Shown here: piece after piece, positions 61,799 through 64,000 of the stretch
Layout of the letters: every line of letters starts with the position of its first letter
Numbering within the stretch: position 1 is the first letter of the stretch
NCBI RefSeq assembly: GCF_052115385.1
Contig: NZ_JBFRGP010000001.1
Span: 558,001 to 622,000, forward strand
Reading direction: 5' to 3'
DNA length: 64,000 nt
Origin: Dyella_D sp052115385
GTDB lineage: Bacteria > Pseudomonadota > Gammaproteobacteria > Xanthomonadales > Rhodanobacteraceae
Notes under the pieces: model-generated
What the model saw: only the letters and a program-made list of their open reading frames with translations
The model's database searches: none
Told to the model about the DNA's origin: nothing
Program-made: the position numbers and the translations under genes

Positions 61799-61905
61799 GG
61801 GGTGCGGGTGGGGAGCGGGAAGTCGCGGATTGTAGGGGCTGGCCGGGTGAAGTGGCCGTTGCGGGGCGCGGCTGTCCGGGCGCAGATAAAGCCCGGGTGG
61901 AGGAC

Positions 61906-61934
61906 TTGCTGCAAACGCACAAGCCGGCTATAGT
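61906..61934 (+). promoter_or_regulatory. Promoter of the histidine operon
   Basis: TTGCTG (-35) and TATAGT (-10) are separated by 17 bases. Transcription should begin near 61941, placing the operator directly downstream. This is the best sigma-70-type promoter in the window. Confidence 0.7.
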
Positions 61935-61944
61935 CTGTTCCACT

Positions 61945-61962
61945 GTATTAACGCGTTAGTAC
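61945..61962. promoter_or_regulatory. Operator of the histidine operon (TrpR-like repressor site)
   Basis: GTATTAACGCGTTAGTAC is an 18-base palindrome with one mismatched pair. It lies from about +4 to +21 and ends 3 bases before the ATG of the TrpR-like gene, so a bound repressor would block elongation or initiation. It has the same outline as the E. coli trp operator (GTACTAGTTAACTAGTAC). The regulator is very likely the first gene. Confidence 0.7.
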
Positions 61963-61965
61963 ATT

Positions 61966-62298
61966 ATGAAGCGTCGATCGCTGGATCCCGAACTGCCTGC
62001 CGAGTCCGCCGAGCTCAGTCTGAGCGAGGCCTTGCTGTCGCTGAAGAACACCGAGGAGATGGGCGCCTTCCTGCGCGACCTGTGCACGCCGGCGGAGCTG
62101 GAAGTGCTGGTCGACCGCTGGCGGGTGGTGCCGTATCTGCTCGACGAGGTGCCGTATCGCGAGATCCACGAGCGCACCGCGGTGAGCATCACCACCATCG
62201 GGCGGGTGGCGCGCTTTCTCAATCAAGGCAATGGCGGCTACCTGGCCGCCGCGGCGCGCGCCTCGCGTCGCCGTGCGGCAAAGAAGGGCAAGGCATGA
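61966..62298 (+). CDS. TrpR-like (YerC/YecD family) regulator of the histidine operon
   Basis: A 110-residue protein with a TrpR-type helix-turn-helix: LCTPAELEVLVDRWRVVPYL, then VPYREIHERTAVSITTIGRV. The C-terminus is basic (RASRRRAAKKGKA). It is the first gene of the his operon and probably represses it in response to histidine. The ATG is only 3 bases from a palindromic operator and has no Shine-Dalgarno, so translation may be near-leaderless with ~24 bases of leader. Its stop overlaps the hisG ATG. Confidence 0.88.
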   Translation: MKRRSLDPELPAESAELSLSEALLSLKNTEEMGAFLRDLCTPAELEVLVDRWRVVPYLLDEVPYREIHERTAVSITTIGRVARFLNQGNGGYLAAAARASRRRAAKKGKA

Positions 62299-63188
62299 AA
62301 CCGCGTGATCGTTTGCGTATCGCCATGCAGAAGTCCGGCCGGCTGACCGAGCCGGCGCTGGATCTGCTCAACCGCTGCGGCCTCAGCTTCCGCCAGAGCC
62401 GCGACAAGCTGTTCCTGTTCGGCGAAGGCGAGCCGGTGGACTTGCTGCTGGTGCGCGACGACGATATCCCGGGGCTGATCGCGCAGGGCGTGTGCGACCT
62501 GGGCATCGTCGGCCGCAATGTGCTGAGCGAGTACTCGCTCACCGACGGACGCGAGGCCGGGCCGCTGGCCGAATGGCGTGCCTTGGGTTTCGGCCGCTGC
62601 CGGCTGTCGATCGCGGTGCCGCAGGAGCTGGACTACGAGCGGCCGCAGCAGCTCGACGGCCTGCGCATTGCCACTTCTTATCCGGGCCTGCTGCGCGACT
62701 GGCTGCGCAGGAACGGCGTGGATGCCGGCGTGGTGACGCTGGCCGGTTCGGTGGAGATCGCGCCGCGGCTGGGCACGGCAGACCTGATCTGCGATCTGGT
62801 GCAGAGCGGTGGCACCCTGGTCGCCAACCAGTTGCGCGAAGCCGACGTGCTGCTGGAAAGCGAGGCGGTGCTGGCCGGCCCCAAGCTGCTGCCCACGGAC
62901 GAGCGCGGCGACATGATCGAGCTGCTGCTCAAGCGCCTCGATGGCGTGATGCAGGTACGCGAATCGCGCCTGCTGCTGCTGCAGACCTCGCGCCAGCACC
63001 TGGAGGCGGTGACCCGCCTGCTGCCGGGCGGTCCGCAGCCGACCTTGCTGCCGGTGGCGGGACAACCGGATCAGCTGATGCTGCAGGCGCTGTGTGCCGG
63101 TGAAGTGAGCTGGCGGCAGTTGGAAGAGATCAAGAAGGCCGGTGCGCGCGAGATGTTCGTGCTGCCGGTGGAGAAGATGCTGGCATGA
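62295..63188 (+). CDS. hisG: ATP phosphoribosyltransferase (long form)
   Basis: A 297-residue first enzyme of histidine synthesis, joining ATP and PRPP. Core motifs: RLRIAMQKSGRLTEPALDLL, VRDDDIPGLIAQGVCDLGIV, and RIATSYPGLLRDWL with the PRPP-binding loop in DLICDLVQSGGTLVANQL. The C-terminal ~80 residues are the regulatory HisG_C domain that gives histidine feedback inhibition, so no HisZ is needed. It is coupled to both neighbours by 4-base overlaps. Confidence 0.96.
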   Translation: MKPRDRLRIAMQKSGRLTEPALDLLNRCGLSFRQSRDKLFLFGEGEPVDLLLVRDDDIPGLIAQGVCDLGIVGRNVLSEYSLTDGREAGPLAEWRALGFGRCRLSIAVPQELDYERPQQLDGLRIATSYPGLLRDWLRRNGVDAGVVTLAGSVEIAPRLGTADLICDLVQSGGTLVANQLREADVLLESEAVLAGPKLLPTDERGDMIELLLKRLDGVMQVRESRLLLLQTSRQHLEAVTRLLPGGPQPTLLPVAGQPDQLMLQALCAGEVSWRQLEEIKKAGAREMFVLPVEKMLA

Positions 63189-64000
63189 AACGACTGGACT
63201 GGAACGCGCTCGATGCCGCGGCGCAGCTGCAGGCCCTGGCTCGCCCCGCGCAGTCGCGTGCGGAGGAACTGCGCCGTGGCGTGGAGGCGATCGTCGCCAA
63301 GGTGCGCGCCGAGGGTGATGCCGCGCTGCGCGAGCTGAGCGCGAAGTACGACCGCTGCAGCATCGAGGCGATCGAAGTCAGCGCGGAAGAATTCGCGGCC
63401 GCCGAAGCCATGCTGGCGCCGGAACTGAAAGCCGCCATCGAAGAAGCCGCCACGCGCATCGCCACCTTCCATCGCGCATCCGCGCCGCGTCCCGTCGCGG
63501 TGGACACCGCGCCTGGCGTGCGGGTGGAGCGTGTGCTGCGTCCGATCGCCAAGGTCGGCCTATACGTGCCAGCCGGCAGCGCGCCGCTGCCGTCGACAGC
63601 CTTGATGCTCGGCGTACCGGCGCAACTCGCCGGTTGCCGCGAGGTGGTGCTGTGTTCCCCCGCCCGCGCCGACGGCCGCTGCGACGAGGCGGTGCTGTAT
63701 GCCGCGCGCATCACCGGCGTGCACCGGGTGTTCAAGCTCGGCGGCGCGCAGGCGATCGCCGCGATGGCTTATGGCACGGCGACAGTGCCGCGTTGCGACA
63801 AGCTGTTCGGCCCGGGCAATGCCTGGGTCACCGAGGCCAAGCTGCAGGTGTCCGGCGATCCGGAGGGCGCGGCCATCGATATGCCGGCCGGCCCCTCGGA
63901 AGTGCTGGTGATCGCCGACAGCGAGGCCGATCCGGAATTCGTCGCCGCCGACCTGCTGTCGCAGGCCGAGCACGGCCCGGACTCGCAGGTGATCCTGCTC
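63185..64000 (+). CDS. hisD: Histidinol dehydrogenase (partial)
   Basis: The first 272 residues of histidinol dehydrogenase; the rest is beyond the window. Motifs: RVERVLRPIAKVGLYVPAGS, FKLGGAQAIAAMAYGTATVP, DKLFGPGNAWVTEAKLQV and AAIDMPAGPSEVLVIAD, with zinc-binding QAEHGPDSQ near the end. It performs the last two steps of histidine synthesis. It overlaps hisG by 4 bases and continues the his operon. Confidence 0.96.
   Translation, partial: MKRLDWNALDAAAQLQALARPAQSRAEELRRGVEAIVAKVRAEGDAALRELSAKYDRCSIEAIEVSAEEFAAAEAMLAPELKAAIEEAATRIATFHRASAPRPVAVDTAPGVRVERVLRPIAKVGLYVPAGSAPLPSTALMLGVPAQLAGCREVVLCSPARADGRCDEAVLYAARITGVHRVFKLGGAQAIAAMAYGTATVPRCDKLFGPGNAWVTEAKLQVSGDPEGAAIDMPAGPSEVLVIADSEADPEFVAADLLSQAEHGPDSQVILL

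Noticed and set aside
58746..63188. A hut (histidine degradation) operon joined to hisS and his genes
   Set aside because: No hutU, hutI, hutG or hutC is present, and the lyase is separated from the his operon by repeats and a convergent membrane gene.

Overview
The window is 64 kb of GC-rich, densely coded chromosome from a gammaproteobacterium, most likely a member of the Xanthomonadales and probably the Rhodanobacteraceae (Dyella/Rhodanobacter/Luteibacter type). This is inferred from gene order (rpoE-rseA-mucD-lepA-lepB-DUF4845-rnc-era-recO; folC-SPOR-cvpA-purF; a TrpR-like gene in front of hisGD), from a Xanthomonas-style TonB receptor/LacI/glucokinase locus, and from several families of intergenic palindromes. 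I see no phage, insertion sequence, integrase or CRISPR array. The DNA is core chromosome with small metabolic islands.

Layout. 1-4.6 kb: the start of a FadB/FadJ-type fatty acid oxidation protein on the minus strand, then a 164-residue unknown joined to a large c-di-GMP protein (degenerate receiver-PAS-GAF-AGDEF-EAL). 4.8-13.8 kb: sigma-E envelope stress genes (rpoE, rseA, mucD) running into lepA, lepB, DUF4845, rnc, era and recO. 13.8-17.4 kb: a receiver-Hpt phosphorelay protein, divergent from a YdbH-like AsmA-type protein and a lipoprotein carrying the YdbL (DUF1318) domain. 17.4-22.7 kb: rlmD, CYTH triphosphatase, nagZ, hpt, an FMN reductase, methylthioinosine phosphorylase and a cold shock protein (cell-wall recycling and purine salvage). 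22.7-30.2 kb: LacI regulator, glucokinase, TonB receptor, Tat-exported glycosylasparaginase and CutC, which looks like a glycan or glycopeptide uptake locus.

30.2-39.6 kb: ABC half-transporter, acyltransferase, YigZ, an ECF sigma/anti-sigma-like pair, a lipase-like hydrolase, a YdcF-like protein and a sugar transporter. 39.7-46.6 kb: zinc alcohol dehydrogenase with a divergent AraC regulator, an aldehyde dehydrogenase/acetolactate-synthase-like pair, and xseA. 46.7-55.1 kb: phospholipase D-type cardiolipin synthase, acetyl-CoA hydrolase-like protein, folC, a double-SPOR protein, cvpA and purF. 55.3-60.7 kb: DUF455, DUF4349, tRNA-Pro(CGG), hisS and an unusually long histidine ammonia-lyase-like protein. 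60.7-64 kb: a repeat-rich, strongly folded intergenic stretch, a DUF998 membrane protein, and the start of the histidine operon (TrpR-like regulator, hisG, partial hisD) behind a promoter with an operator.

The most interesting non-genic features are a seven-copy palindromic repeat family that always sits at gene 3' ends, often supplies the stop codon, and keeps its arms complementary although their sequences differ; and a nested multi-hairpin element near 60.84-61.07 kb. All calls come from reading motifs and gene order; no database search was possible.
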